64,000 nt of DNA, taken from assembly GCF_016820495.1 (NCBI RefSeq), contig NZ_JADHDU010000001.1, positions 248,257 through 312,256 on the forward strand, in the 5' to 3' direction. The first letter of the stretch is position 1. Each line of letters opens with the position of its first letter. A program made the position numbers and the translations under genes. The notes under the pieces are model-generated. The model was not told where the DNA came from, ran no database searches, and saw only the letters and a program-made list of their open reading frames with translations. Shown piece by piece: positions 8,547 through 18,390 of this stretch. Source of the stretch: Planococcus beigongshangi (GTDB taxonomy: Bacteria > Bacillota > Bacilli > Bacillales_A > Planococcaceae).

Positions 8547-10160
8547 ATGGAACTGCTGTGGAATACACCGGAAAAGTTGCAGGATCTGCTTTGTGAAATG
8601 GTAGGCTGGAAAAGTATTACGCTGTCTGAAGGGGAAGTGGAATTCGCTTTCAAGCTGAAAGAGAAGCTTGAATTGATCCCTTATTTCCAAAAGAATCCAG
8701 AAAAAATTCATCTCGGTGAAGTGAATTGGGACCGCCAATACGTCACGGCTCTCTATAAACATCCGGAAGCAACCGACACGATCGTATTGATGAGCCATTT
8801 TGATACGGTCGAGACGGAAGAATACGGCGATCTCGAACCGCTTGCCCATAAGCCTTTGGAACTGACGGAAGCGTTGAAGGATTTCCGCGACGAGCTGGAC
8901 GAATTTGCACGTGCGGACCTGGATTCCGGTGACTACCTGTTCGGTCGCGGCGTCATGGACATGAAAGCGGGGCTTGCGATGCATATGGCGATGCTTGAAA
9001 AAGCTGCAGCCAATGAATGGCCGGTCAATCTGCTGTTGTTGACAGTTCCGGACGAGGAAGTCAATTCTGCCGGAATGCGCTACAGCGTGAGTAAATTGCT
9101 GGATCTTGAACGCGAATTCGGGCTGGAATATATTTTATTCCTTAATGGTGAACCTTCGTTTGCACAGAAACCGGGTGACCAGGATCACTACATCTATACA
9201 GGCTCGATCGGCAAAATCATGCCATCCGCCATGTTCTACGGCAAAGAGACGCATGTCGGCGAACCGTTGTCCGGCATCACGTCGAGCTATATCTCAACAT
9301 ACCTGACCCACCGGATGGAATGGAATCCGGCGTTCAAGGAAACGGTGTACGGCGAAACGACGCCGCTGCCGGTGACCCTGACGCAGCGTGATATCAAGAA
9401 TTCCTATTCGGCGCAGACCCCGTACCGCACGTTCGCGATGTACAACGTCTTCACGATGGAGCACAGCGCTGATGAAGTTTTTGACTTGTTTGAAGGAGTG
9501 GCAAAAGACGCCGCTGCGCATTGCATGGAAGATTACCTCGCGATGTGCCGCAGTGAAAACATTGAACCGGTAGGCGAGATCCGCGTCATGCGCTATCAGC
9601 AGCTGATGGAATACGCACTTGAAAAATTCGGGCTCGATTATTTCAACGATTTGATCCGTGACACACTCATGCACCCGGAATGGGATGTCCGCGAAAAATC
9701 GATGCATATCACCGACATCCTGCTGCTGAATTGCCAGGAGCTGACGCCGGCGATCGTCCTCATGTTCGCACCGCCTTATTATCCGGCGGTCAATTCATCG
9801 GAAGACGAACTCGTCAAACGCTGCGTCGCTCAAATCACCGAAAATGCGGAAGCCAAATTCGGGCATAAGCTCAATCAAATCCATTATTTCAACGGCATTT
9901 CCGATCTCAGCTACGTCAATTACGGCGACCAGGAAGACGGCTGGATCACATATGAAAACAACACGCCGATCTACGGCGATTCCTACAGCATCCCGTTCCA
10001 GTCCATGAAACAATTAACTGCGCCGGTGCTCAACATCGGCCAATTCGGCAAAGACGCCCACAAACGCACCGAACGCCTCCACATCCGGAACGCGTTCGAG
10101 CAGATGCCCGCGCTGCTGGAAGAAATGATCTTGAGCATACCTGTGAAAAGCCGCCTGTGA
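8547..10160 (+). CDS. rocB: M20-family peptidase, RocB-like
   Basis: A 537-residue protein similar to the arginine-utilisation protein RocB, an M20/M28-type metallohydrolase family. Metal-ligand motifs are visible: MSHFDTVE (His-x-Asp), GRGVMDMKAGLAMHM (Asp at the bridging position) and PDEEVNSAGM (catalytic Glu pair). The length fits RocB (about 560) rather than the short M20 peptidases (about 400). The specific substrate of RocB is not firmly known to me. It follows patA by 3 bases. The terminator stem begins inside its last codons. Confidence 0.8.
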   Translation: MELLWNTPEKLQDLLCEMVGWKSITLSEGEVEFAFKLKEKLELIPYFQKNPEKIHLGEVNWDRQYVTALYKHPEATDTIVLMSHFDTVETEEYGDLEPLAHKPLELTEALKDFRDELDEFARADLDSGDYLFGRGVMDMKAGLAMHMAMLEKAAANEWPVNLLLLTVPDEEVNSAGMRYSVSKLLDLEREFGLEYILFLNGEPSFAQKPGDQDHYIYTGSIGKIMPSAMFYGKETHVGEPLSGITSSYISTYLTHRMEWNPAFKETVYGETTPLPVTLTQRDIKNSYSAQTPYRTFAMYNVFTMEHSADEVFDLFEGVAKDAAAHCMEDYLAMCRSENIEPVGEIRVMRYQQLMEYALEKFGLDYFNDLIRDTLMHPEWDVREKSMHITDILLLNCQELTPAIVLMFAPPYYPAVNSSEDELVKRCVAQITENAEAKFGHKLNQIHYFNGISDLSYVNYGDQEDGWITYENNTPIYGDSYSIPFQSMKQLTAPVLNIGQFGKDAHKRTERLHIRNAFEQMPALLEEMILSIPVKSRL

Positions 10161-10173
10161 GGGGGCTTTTTTT
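10146..10173 (+). terminator. Terminator overlapping the 3' end of the rocB-like gene
   Basis: AAAGCCGCC pairs with GGGGGCTTT around a short loop, followed by a T-run; the stop codon lies in the loop. Confidence 0.7.
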
Positions 10174-10194
10174 GGTGGTGAAAGGGCGGTGAAG

Positions 10195-10490
10195 ATATTT
10201 GGGGGCGTGAGATAAATAGGAGGCGTAAGATAAAACCGGTTATCCGTTAAGTACATCACGCTATGTGTTAAACAAACGAGCCTATCTGTGAGACAAACTC
10301 TGCTATCCGTGAGATAAACCTCCCCCCAAGCGATTCAACCCACAACCCAAGGCTTGATCGGACTACTTTCGAACGAATATTTTTGAAAAATTGAGATACA
10401 ACTCGCAAACCGTAAGATAAAAGTACAAAACTGTAAGAGTGCTGCCTTAAATCGTAAGTGAATCCATAAAACGGTAAGATATCCTGCAAT
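10195..10490. repeat. Two adjacent fields of degenerate ~20-22-bp repeats
   Basis: The 406-base gap holds no gene. 10195-10330 carries reverse-orientation copies of the CTATCCGTGAGACAAAC family seen at 4.2 kb. 10375-10490 carries a different unit, AACCGTAAGATAAAAGTACA, four degenerate copies at about 20-22 bp. Similar AACTGTAAGATAAAA units recur at 12050-12090. Confidence 0.65.
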
Positions 10491-10579
10491 AAAATTATTT
10501 ATTAAAAATGACATTTTGCTAATTATATTGGGGTAAAGTACTATGAGAAATCAGAGTTCAACAGGAAGGATTGACTGCG

Positions 10580-11524
10580 TTGCAAATTTCCATTATCATA
10601 CCGTGTTACAATGAAGAAAATAATATCCACAAATTTCAGCTGGAAATGCAGCAGGTCATTGACCAGTCATTTTCCTATGAGCTGATTTTTGTAAATGATG
10701 GAAGTCAGGATAATACAGAAAACATTTTGCGGGAACTAGCTAAAAAGGACGACAAACTTTACTATATATCACTGAGCCGAAATTTCGGAAAAGAAGCGGC
10801 GATGCTTGCCGGACTCGAATTTGCCAAAGGCGATGCCGTGATCATCATGGATGGAGACTTGCAGCATCCGCCTTCGCTGATTCCACAGATGATCGGCAAA
10901 TTCGAAGAAGGATACGACCAGGTGATTGCGAAGCGGAACCGTAAAGGGGATTCGCTGATGCGTTCCGGACTTTCTTCATTATATTACCGCCTGATTAACT
11001 GGTTCGTTGAAGTTGAACTGGAAAATGGCGTCGGTGACTTCCGTTTGCTTAGCAGAAGGGCGGTAAATTCCTTATTATCAATGAATGAATATAATCGCTT
11101 TTCCAAAGGGCTTTTTGCTTGGATTGGTTTTAAGGAATATATCATCGATTACGAAAATGTTACGCGGGAAGATGGTAAAAGCTCATGGACCCTGCCTCAG
11201 CTGCTGAATTATGCTTTTGATGGACTGCTGTCTTTTAACAATAAACCTCTTCGGGCATCCATCTATATTGGCACTACGCTGACTGCAGTTTCAGTTCTGT
11301 ATGTAATTGTTATGCTTATCCAAATTATTTTCCGCGGCGTCGATGTACCCGGTTATTTTACGCTCATTTCAGCGATTCTCCTGGTGGGAGGGGTCCAATT
11401 GACTTTCCTCGGCCTCATTGGAGAATATATAGGAAGGATCTATTATGAAACAAAAAAACGACCGCATTATCTTGTCCTTGAAACAAATATGGACCGTACC
11501 GATTCTGAGAAACATCAAAAATAA
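10580..11524 (+). CDS. Family 2 glycosyltransferase, polyprenol-phosphate type with two C-terminal helices
   Basis: About 314 residues. The N-terminal GT-A domain has ISIIIPCYNEENNI, the nucleotide-binding VNDGSQDNT, the metal-binding IMDGDLQHPP and a GVGDFRLLSRRA segment. Two C-terminal transmembrane helices follow. This is the architecture of GtrB/DPM1-like enzymes that load a sugar onto a polyprenyl phosphate at the cytoplasmic membrane. The next gene encodes GtrA, the matching flippase family, which supports that role. TTG 10580 is chosen because AGGAAGGA at 10563-10570 is correctly spaced; the in-frame TTG at 10571 is too close to it. The transferred sugar is not predictable. Confidence 0.85.
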   Translation: MQISIIIPCYNEENNIHKFQLEMQQVIDQSFSYELIFVNDGSQDNTENILRELAKKDDKLYYISLSRNFGKEAAMLAGLEFAKGDAVIIMDGDLQHPPSLIPQMIGKFEEGYDQVIAKRNRKGDSLMRSGLSSLYYRLINWFVEVELENGVGDFRLLSRRAVNSLLSMNEYNRFSKGLFAWIGFKEYIIDYENVTREDGKSSWTLPQLLNYAFDGLLSFNNKPLRASIYIGTTLTAVSVLYVIVMLIQIIFRGVDVPGYFTLISAILLVGGVQLTFLGLIGEYIGRIYYETKKRPHYLVLETNMDRTDSEKHQK

Positions 11525-11927
11525 AGAGTTGACGGGGCAGATGTTCCGTTTTGTATTGGTCGGTTTCCTGAACACGGCTAACTATTACATTCTATATCTT
11601 TTTTTCATGCATATATTAACCCTGCCTTATATGGGGGCGCATTTATCGGCATTTTTCATCAGCATGGTAGGTTCCTTCTATTTTAATTCTTATTTCACTT
11701 ATAAAGTGAAACCGACTTTAAGGAAATTTTTGCAATTCCCGTTAACTTATGTGGTGAATATTTCCGTTTCAAGTACAGCTTTATTCCTGCTGGTGGACCT
11801 GTTGAATTTCAACGAGAATATTTCACCTTTGATCGCGCAGGGAATCACGATTCCTGCCACTTTCTTCGTATCCAAAAAAGTACTGACCAGTGAAAAAAAT
11901 GAAGTCATTGAACAGGTGAGAAAATAA
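11445..11927 (+). CDS. GtrA-family membrane protein
   Basis: A 160-residue protein with four predicted helices and the GtrA signature FRFVLVGFLNTANYYILY. GtrA proteins are thought to flip polyprenyl-phosphate-linked sugars for wall teichoic acid or surface glycan modification. It overlaps the glycosyltransferase gene by 80 bases in another frame. I keep the long start because AGGAAGG lies 7 bases before ATG 11445. Internal starts near 11529 or 11541 would remove the overlap but also the basic N-terminal leader. Confidence 0.85.
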   Translation: MKQKNDRIILSLKQIWTVPILRNIKNKELTGQMFRFVLVGFLNTANYYILYLFFMHILTLPYMGAHLSAFFISMVGSFYFNSYFTYKVKPTLRKFLQFPLTYVVNISVSSTALFLLVDLLNFNENISPLIAQGITIPATFFVSKKVLTSEKNEVIEQVRK

Positions 11928-11956
11928 AGATAGCATTTATAAAAGCATTCTATTGT

Positions 11957-12007
11957 AAACTGCACCTCCATTGTTAGACACGATCATCAATGGAAGTGCA
12001 GTTTTTC
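11957..12007 (+). terminator. Terminator after GtrA
   Basis: A long stem: AACTGCAC..CCATT pairs with AATGG..GTGCAGTT, followed by five T. Confidence 0.8.
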
Positions 12008-12195
12008 TATGACGAAATTTATGATCAAAAATCGAATCGTTTGATAAGATGCGGAAACTGTAAGATAAAAAAGCAAAATCATAAGATATCCACTCCACGC
12101 CCTGATTCCCCTAGCCACCCCCACCCAAGAAAGCTACAATATAAGCTAACTGAATAAGCTAACTGATCAATCCATCTCAAAAGGAGCCTGCCTAC

Positions 12196-13317
12196 ATGAA
12201 AATCATAAAAGCTACAATCCACAAAGTTTATTTTCCATTAAAAGAGCCGTTCATCATTTCATATGCCAGCTTTGATGATATGCCGGCGCTCATCCTCAAG
12301 CTTGAGACGGACGACGGACTTGCAGGTTACGGAGAAGCGGTGCCGGATGAGCATGTGACAGGGGAGAATGTGGACGGGGCATTTGAAGTATTGCGGAATG
12401 TGCTGATTCCGCGGATTCTCGGCCGCAGCCCATTCGACATCGAACAGATCCATCATGTGATGGATTCCGCCATCGCCCGCAATCCCGCGGCCAAAGCTGC
12501 GGTCGATATTGCGTGCTATGACTTGATGGGGAAAGCGGCGGGTCAGCCGGTCTATAATCTGATCGGCGGGCGCGCACATGACAATCTGCAGTATCCGAAA
12601 GTGCTGAGCATCGAAGCGCCAGGGATTATGGCAGAAAAAGCGAAACGCGCGCAGGCGCAGGGATTCTCCAGTCTGAAATTGAAAGTGGGCAAGGATGATG
12701 CAGCTGTAGATATCGAACGGATTTATGCAGTCCGGGAAGCGGTCGGAAAAGACATGCCGATCCGCATCGATGTGAATCAGGGGTGGAAAACGGCCGGACT
12801 GGCTGTTCAGACGATCAATCGCCTGGAAGACGCGAACCTGGCATGGATCGAGCAGCCGATTAAAATGGGGGACATCCGGGGCCTTTCGGAAGTGAGAGGC
12901 AAAGTGTCTACACCGGTCATGGCGGATGAATCGGTGCATTCGATGCAGGATGTGCTCGAAATCATCCGCTTGGAATCAGCCGATTACATCAATATCAAAT
13001 TGATGAAAAGCGGCGGGATCTTTCCGGCTGTGCAGATGGCAAAAGCGGCAGAAGCGGCTGGCATCATCGCGCAGATCGGCTCGATGGTTGAATCATCGAT
13101 TGGATCGGCGGCAGGATACCATGCGGTCATGTCCCGGAAAAATATTGAAACAGCCGAGCTGACCGGTCCGATTTTATTTGCGGAAGAGGTTGGCGATCTC
13201 TATTACCGGCCGCCTTATGTCAAACTCAGCGGCAAGCCGGGGCTCGGGATCGAAGTCGACCAGAAGCAATTGGATAAGCTGACCACCCAAACCGCGATAG
13301 TTGAAGGAGGCCGATAA
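12196..13317 (+). CDS. L-Ala-D/L-Glu (dipeptide) epimerase, enolase superfamily
   Basis: A 373-residue member of the muconate-lactonizing subgroup of the enolase superfamily. It has the capping N-terminal domain, the KxK motif in SLKLKVGKDD (K161, K163), metal ligands in DVNQGW, WIEQP and ADESVH, and the second catalytic Lys in YINIKLMKSGG. These mark dipeptide epimerases that convert L-Ala-D-Glu from murein to L-Ala-L-Glu (the role of B. subtilis YkfB). An AAAGGAG site precedes ATG. Its stop region overlaps the ribosome site of the next M20 gene, so the two are probably co-transcribed, fitting murein dipeptide salvage. Confidence 0.88.
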   Translation: MKIIKATIHKVYFPLKEPFIISYASFDDMPALILKLETDDGLAGYGEAVPDEHVTGENVDGAFEVLRNVLIPRILGRSPFDIEQIHHVMDSAIARNPAAKAAVDIACYDLMGKAAGQPVYNLIGGRAHDNLQYPKVLSIEAPGIMAEKAKRAQAQGFSSLKLKVGKDDAAVDIERIYAVREAVGKDMPIRIDVNQGWKTAGLAVQTINRLEDANLAWIEQPIKMGDIRGLSEVRGKVSTPVMADESVHSMQDVLEIIRLESADYINIKLMKSGGIFPAVQMAKAAEAAGIIAQIGSMVESSIGSAAGYHAVMSRKNIETAELTGPILFAEEVGDLYYRPPYVKLSGKPGLGIEVDQKQLDKLTTQTAIVEGGR

Positions 13318-13321
13318 ACCG

Positions 13322-14413
13322 ATGGACATCAAACAGCGGATTGAAGAATACTTCAACCATTTCCATGCGAATCCGGAAGTGAGCTGGAAGGAATTCGAAA
13401 CAACGAACAAGTTGAAGGAAATAATGGAAACGCTCGAAGTGAAGCATCATGCATTCGATGACGTCACCGGATTGGTCGCTGAAATTGGCGAAGGCGAGAA
13501 AATAGTGGCGGTGCGGGCAGACATCGACGCATTGTGGCAGGAAGTCGACGGGATCGAGCAGGCAAACCATTCATGCGGCCATGATGCCAATATGGCGATG
13601 GTATTGGGAGCCTTGCTCTATTTAAAAGAAGAAACTCTGACGAAACGTGTGCGTTTTATCTTTCAGCCAGCGGAAGAACAGGGGAATGGCTCGCTGTCGA
13701 TGATCGAACGTGGAGCGGTTGAAGGCGTCAGCCATCTGTTCGGCGTCCATTTAAGGCCGGCGGAAGAATTGCCGCTTGGAAAAGTGTCACCTGCGCTGTA
13801 TCATGGATCGGGCATTTTCCTTAGAGGGAAGATCATCGGTGAAGATGCGCACGGAGCACGTCCGCAGCAGGGAAGAAATGCCATGGACGTCATAGCGGCA
13901 ATCCATCAATTCGTCAAAACGGTTTACTTTTCACCATTTGAATCCTATTCGGCGAAACTGACGAATGTGCGGATGGGAGGCGACAGCCTCAATATCATCC
14001 CTGGCAGCGCTGCGTTTGCGCTTGACGTCCGTTCCCAGTCGAACTCCGTGATGGAAGAAATGAAAAGCCGGATCGATGAGGGATTCGCACATATTGCCAA
14101 TCTGTATAATGTCGAAATGGACTGGGAATGGACCGATTTCACGCCGGCAGCGGAGGTTTCAGCTGAAGCGATGGACATCGCGAAAACAGCGATCCGTAAC
14201 ATTATAGGAGAAGAGAATACAGCTGAACCGCTGCATACGCCGGGTGCTGACGATTTTCATTTCTATACGATCGAAAATCCAGGATTGAAAGCAGCGATGA
14301 TTGGCATAGGAGCGGATCTTACGCACGGGCTTCACCATCCGGATATGGCGTTTGACCAGGAGGCTCTTGATATCGGGGCACGTGTACTTGCGGAAATAGT
14401 GAGAAATGCCTGA
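13322..14413 (+). CDS. M20-family amidohydrolase/peptidase
   Basis: A 363-residue metal-dependent hydrolase of the M20D/amidohydrolase type (N-acyl amino acid or hippurate hydrolase relatives). Motifs: VRADIDALW, NHSCGHDANMAM (the Cys-Gly-His-Asp metal site), FQPAEEQGNG, a GEDAHGARPQ dimerisation loop and HTPGADDFHFY. ATG 13322 follows AAGGAGG. Being the next gene after the dipeptide epimerase, it could cleave the epimerised dipeptide or remove an acyl group, but this is inferred. Confidence 0.85.
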   Translation: MDIKQRIEEYFNHFHANPEVSWKEFETTNKLKEIMETLEVKHHAFDDVTGLVAEIGEGEKIVAVRADIDALWQEVDGIEQANHSCGHDANMAMVLGALLYLKEETLTKRVRFIFQPAEEQGNGSLSMIERGAVEGVSHLFGVHLRPAEELPLGKVSPALYHGSGIFLRGKIIGEDAHGARPQQGRNAMDVIAAIHQFVKTVYFSPFESYSAKLTNVRMGGDSLNIIPGSAAFALDVRSQSNSVMEEMKSRIDEGFAHIANLYNVEMDWEWTDFTPAAEVSAEAMDIAKTAIRNIIGEENTAEPLHTPGADDFHFYTIENPGLKAAMIGIGADLTHGLHHPDMAFDQEALDIGARVLAEIVRNA

Positions 14414-14500
14414 CAGCATTTCCTGGGAAATAATCTGCTAAATTAATGCTAATGACACTGACACGGATAAATTTCATGTGATATGGTGAATAGTGCGAGT

Positions 14501-14534
14501 GGAGTACTCTTATAAAAGAGTGCTCCTTTTTTAC
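14501..14534 (+). terminator. Terminator between M20 gene and alanine symporter
   Basis: GGAGTACTCTT pairs with AAGAGTGCTCC, followed by six T. Confidence 0.85.
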
Positions 14535-14616
14535 TTATGGCTTCCCAGGCACCAGGTTTTTTCCAAATGCGATAAGGGTATAGTTAATAAGTTTCAAGTA
14601 AAGGGAGGAATTTGAG

Positions 14617-16026
14617 ATGGATGCAATTTATAACGCGTTGACGTGGATCGTCGACGAAGGCAACAACTTATTATGGACATACATACTGATTGCTTTACTG
14701 TTGGGGCTCGGCGTCTATTTCACGATCCGCACAAAATTTGTGCAGGTTCGTTTGTTTGGAGAGATGTTCCGCGTCATCAGCGAAAAGAAGGACGGAGAAA
14801 AAGGTGTTTCCGCTTTCCAGGCCTTCACCATTTCGACCGCATCGCGTGTGGGCACGGGTAATATCACCGGTGTAGCGCTGGCGATAGCTATCGGTGGACC
14901 GGGAGCGGTCTTCTGGATGTGGATCGTCGCAATTATCGGGATGGCCACGGCGTTCATCGAAAGTACATTAGCGCAGGTCTATAAAGTGCGCGACGGCGAG
15001 CAATTCCGCGGCGGGCCGGCCTATTACATGGAAAAAGCGCTGGGCAACCGGAAATTGGGGATCGTCTTCGCGATTCTATTGACATTGGCATTTGGATTTA
15101 TCTTCAACTCTGTTCAGTCGAATACAATCGCTCAATCATTCGGTGATGTCTTCAGCCTGCCGGATTGGGTTGTCGGGCTCGGCCTTGTGCTCCTTGCGGC
15201 CGTTATCATTTTCGGCGGAGTCAAACGGATCGCCAATGTCACGCAGGTGGTTGTGCCGGTGATGGCAACCCTCTATATACTGGTGGCATTGTATATCGTC
15301 ATCATGAACTTCACAGAAATTCCCGCTGTCTTCACGCTGATCGTCCAAAGTGCATTCGGCCTTGAAGAGGTGGTCGGCGGCGGTATCGGTGCAGCCATCA
15401 TGCAAGGTGTGCGCCGCGGTTTGTTCTCGAACGAAGCCGGTATGGGTTCTGTTCCGAACGCCGCAGCATCAGCAAACGTTTCGCATCCGGCGAAACAGGG
15501 GCTTGTACAAAGCCTTGGGGTATTCTTCGATACGATCATCATCTGTTCAGCAACAGCTTTCATCATCATCCTGGCCGATCTTTATAATACGGGCGAACAG
15601 GAAGGAATCTTGCTGACACAGGCTTCACTTAACGTACATGTCGGCGATTGGGCGCCGTACTTCCTGGCGATTGCGATTCTGTTCTTTGCCTTCAGCTCGA
15701 TCATCGGGAATTATTATTATGGTGAAACGAACATCGAATTCATCAATGCACACAGCGGCTGGTTGACCGCTTACCGTTTTGGTGTACTTGCGATGGTCAT
15801 GTTCGGTGCAATGGCGAAAGTAAGCCTGGTCTGGAATATGGCCGACCTGTTCATGGGTCTGATGGCTGTGATCAACCTCGTCGTCATCGCGCTGCTCGGA
15901 GGCACCGCCTTCAAAGTGCTGGACGATTACACGAGACAGCGGAAAGCCGGAAAAAATCCGGAATTCTATGCAAAAGACATACCGGGCTTGAAAAATACGG
16001 AATGTTGGGGAGAAGACAGGGATTAA
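14617..16026 (+). CDS. Alanine/glycine:cation symporter (AGCS family)
   Basis: A 469-residue symporter importing alanine or glycine with Na+ or H+. About ten or eleven membrane segments are visible. The family signatures GVSAFQAFTISTASRVGTGNI and GVRRGLFSNEAGMGSVPNAAA are intact. AGGGAGGAATTTGAG precedes ATG. It stands alone between two terminators. Gene names such as alsT are used for close relatives, but I cannot distinguish paralogues. Confidence 0.92.
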   Translation: MDAIYNALTWIVDEGNNLLWTYILIALLLGLGVYFTIRTKFVQVRLFGEMFRVISEKKDGEKGVSAFQAFTISTASRVGTGNITGVALAIAIGGPGAVFWMWIVAIIGMATAFIESTLAQVYKVRDGEQFRGGPAYYMEKALGNRKLGIVFAILLTLAFGFIFNSVQSNTIAQSFGDVFSLPDWVVGLGLVLLAAVIIFGGVKRIANVTQVVVPVMATLYILVALYIVIMNFTEIPAVFTLIVQSAFGLEEVVGGGIGAAIMQGVRRGLFSNEAGMGSVPNAAASANVSHPAKQGLVQSLGVFFDTIIICSATAFIIILADLYNTGEQEGILLTQASLNVHVGDWAPYFLAIAILFFAFSSIIGNYYYGETNIEFINAHSGWLTAYRFGVLAMVMFGAMAKVSLVWNMADLFMGLMAVINLVVIALLGGTAFKVLDDYTRQRKAGKNPEFYAKDIPGLKNTECWGEDRD

Positions 16027-16041
16027 CTGGATAATCTGCGG

Positions 16042-16080
16042 ACCCTTTCGCCTGATGGCGGAAGGGTTCTATTGTTTTTA
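16042..16080 (+). terminator. Hairpin terminator after alanine symporter
   Basis: An 11-bp stem ACCCTTTCGCC / GGCGGAAGGGT with a delayed T-run. Confidence 0.7.
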
Positions 16081-16217
16081 TGGAATAATTCTTTCCGCCG
16101 AATAAAACAAAAAGCCAAGAAAAAGTTCTTTCGCACTAGTAATTAAAGGTGACGTGAATTCACATAAAACTTTAACAAAGGGCCGTTCACAATCAGGCTG
16201 GCGCGTTAAAAATTTTG

Positions 16218-16226
16218 TGTTATAAT
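16218..16226 (+). promoter_or_regulatory. Extended -10 promoter for the wall-polymer genes
   Basis: TGTTATAAT, an extended -10, lies about 70 bases before the UDP-ManNAc dehydrogenase start. No clear -35 is seen. Confidence 0.5.
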
Positions 16227-16294
16227 AAATCAATGTATTAAGAGGCATGATGTCCGTTAGATGACGGCTGTTGCAATCGAAAGGAAGTTACGGA

Positions 16295-17566
16295 ATGTTT
16301 AAAAATTTATGTGTTGTCGGACTTGGTTATATTGGATTGCCGACAGCAGTTATGTTCGCTAATCACCAACTCCATGTGCACGGAGTCGATATAAACGAAA
16401 AAGCGGTAAAAATGATCCAGAATAAACAGCTTCATATAGAAGAGAACGGGTTGCAGGAAAGGATGGAGAAAGCGATAGATGAAGGCTTTCTGACAGTCGG
16501 TACTCAACCTGAAAAAGCCGATGTTTTCATCGTGGCAGTGCCTTCGCCGATCAACAGCGATAACACGGCAAACCTTGAATATGTACGGAAAGCTACAGCA
16601 TCCATTGTGCCTTTCCTTGAAAAAGGCAACCTGGTCATTCTGGAATCGACTGTTCCTCCGAAAACGGTGGAAGATGTCATGCTGCCGGAATTGATTAAAT
16701 CAGGGCTTGAAATCGGGACGGATATTCTCGTTTCCCACTCACCAGAGCGCGTTATTCCTGGTAAGATCTTTGAAGAATTGATCAATAATGACCGCATCGT
16801 CGGCGGGATCAATGAAGAATCTTCATTGAAAACAAAAGAATTATACGAAATCTTCGTCAAAGGCCAGATCCATTTGACCGACGCAACGACTGCAGAACTT
16901 GTAAAAGTCATGGAAAACACGTACCGTGATGTGAACATCGCATTCGCAAACGAACTTGCCAAAATGGCGGACCGTTTGGATGTGAACGTTTGGGAAGCGA
17001 TCAAATTCGCCAATTACCACCCACGCGTCAATGTTCATTTCCCGGGGCCGGGTGTCGGCGGGCATTGTATCGCCGTAGATCCGTGGTTCCTGGTCGAATT
17101 ACAGCCGGAAACAGCGAAACTGATCCACCTGTCACGCAATACGAATGATGGCATGCCGGCTTATGTGGCTTCACAGGTGCAGCGAATTTTGACTGAACAG
17201 AACTCAGCGGGCAAGAAAATTGCTGTTTTCGGATTGGCCTTTAAAGGGAATGTGGATGATATGAGGGAAAGCCCATCCACTGATGTGATCGATGAGCTTC
17301 AGAAGTTGGGTATGGATGTCATTTCATACGACCCTCATATCAAAGAGAATCTGCACCATACGCAAGTGCAGGGAATGGAAGAGGCGCTTCGTGACGCCGA
17401 TCTTCTAATTATCTTGACGAACCATGATGAGTTTACTGCGATGGATCCAAAAGGGATTTCGGATCTGATGCGCAGCAAGACTGTCTATGATACAAAGAAC
17501 TGTCTCGACCGCACGAAATGGATGGACGCTGGCTTTGCGTCTTATCTTCTAGGAAACAGTAAATAA
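16295..17566 (+). CDS. UDP-N-acetyl-D-mannosamine dehydrogenase
   Basis: A 424-residue UDP-sugar 6-dehydrogenase of the WecC/MnaB group, oxidising UDP-ManNAc to UDP-ManNAcA. The N-terminal NAD site reads CVVGLGYIGLPTAVMF. The catalytic Cys is about C258 in GPGVGGHCIAVDPWFL; HSPERVIPG and GLAFKGNVDDMRESPS are typical. ATG 16295 follows AAAGGAAG; an upstream in-frame TTG has no ribosome site. The next genes encode a ManNAc-type transferase and a flippase, so the likely product is a ManNAcA-containing secondary cell-wall polymer of the sort that anchors SLH proteins. Confidence 0.88.
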   Translation: MFKNLCVVGLGYIGLPTAVMFANHQLHVHGVDINEKAVKMIQNKQLHIEENGLQERMEKAIDEGFLTVGTQPEKADVFIVAVPSPINSDNTANLEYVRKATASIVPFLEKGNLVILESTVPPKTVEDVMLPELIKSGLEIGTDILVSHSPERVIPGKIFEELINNDRIVGGINEESSLKTKELYEIFVKGQIHLTDATTAELVKVMENTYRDVNIAFANELAKMADRLDVNVWEAIKFANYHPRVNVHFPGPGVGGHCIAVDPWFLVELQPETAKLIHLSRNTNDGMPAYVASQVQRILTEQNSAGKKIAVFGLAFKGNVDDMRESPSTDVIDELQKLGMDVISYDPHIKENLHHTQVQGMEEALRDADLLIILTNHDEFTAMDPKGISDLMRSKTVYDTKNCLDRTKWMDAGFASYLLGNSK

Positions 17567-17660
17567 TAAAGTGCCGGAATTCGTTCAACTTCTTTGAGTT
17601 GGACAGCTGGACACATTTTTAAAATAATCCGAGTGAGAACTCAAATCAGGTGATTCCCTT

Positions 17661-18389
17661 ATGAAAGAACGTTTTTTTGGAATAGAAGTCAATACAGAAG
17701 GTTATGAAGAATTGATGAGCAAGATCTTCGGCCGGATCCGTCAAGGGGAAAAGTCGTTTATCGTTGCCATCAATCCTGAAAAACTTATGGCATCCCGGAA
17801 GGATGATCAGCTGCGCTCGATTTTGCAGACAGCTGATTTTCAGATTCCGGACGGTGTAGGGGTCCTGCTGGCTTCAAAACTCCGCAAAGGCGAAATTCGC
17901 CAGCGTGTAACGGGGATCGATATGATGGAGAACCTTTGCAGGACTGCTGCAGAAAAAGGTGAATCCGTCTTCCTTTACGGCGGCAAGCCGGGAGTGGCAG
18001 AAGCTGCAGCGGCGACACTGCAAAACAAATATCCCGCTCTTCATATTGCCGGGATAATTGATGGTTACGAAAAGGATGCGGCACTGATCCGAAACAAGAT
18101 TGATGGATCAGGCGCATCGATTCTATTTGTAGCGATGGGGAGTCCGAAACAGGAGCAATTCATCATCCGTGAGATGCATAATTTAAAACCGTTCGTCTAC
18201 CAAGGAGTCGGAGGATCATTTGATGTGTTCGCGGGTAATGTGAAACGCGCCCCTGCGATTTTCCGTAAATTTGGTCTGGAATGGTTATATCGTTTGATAA
18301 GGGAGCCGTTCAGGTGGAAACGACAACTCGCCTTACCAAAGTTTTTGCTCGCGGTTATAAATGAGCGAAAAAAGATAGAAGGTTCCTGA
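17661..18389 (+). CDS. WecG/TagA/CpsF-family glycosyltransferase (GT26)
   Basis: A 242-residue GT26 transferase, typically adding ManNAc or ManNAcA to undecaprenyl-PP-GlcNAc on the inner membrane face. Motifs: INPEKLMASRKD, PDGVGVLLASKLR, RVTGIDMMENL, GGKPGVAEAAA, VAMGSPKQEQFI and GVGGSFDVFAGNVKRAP. The C-terminal basic helix (EWLYRLIREPFRWKRQ) is the membrane-association segment. One base separates it from the flippase gene. Its place after the dehydrogenase suggests that the donor is a mannosaminuronate or mannosamine nucleotide. Confidence 0.9.
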   Translation: MKERFFGIEVNTEGYEELMSKIFGRIRQGEKSFIVAINPEKLMASRKDDQLRSILQTADFQIPDGVGVLLASKLRKGEIRQRVTGIDMMENLCRTAAEKGESVFLYGGKPGVAEAAAATLQNKYPALHIAGIIDGYEKDAALIRNKIDGSGASILFVAMGSPKQEQFIIREMHNLKPFVYQGVGGSFDVFAGNVKRAPAIFRKFGLEWLYRLIREPFRWKRQLALPKFLLAVINERKKIEGS

Positions 18390-18390
18390 T

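Noticed and set aside
14414..14616. Glycine riboswitch before the alanine/glycine symporter
   Set aside because: No conserved glycine-aptamer core was found; only a plain terminator hairpin is visible.
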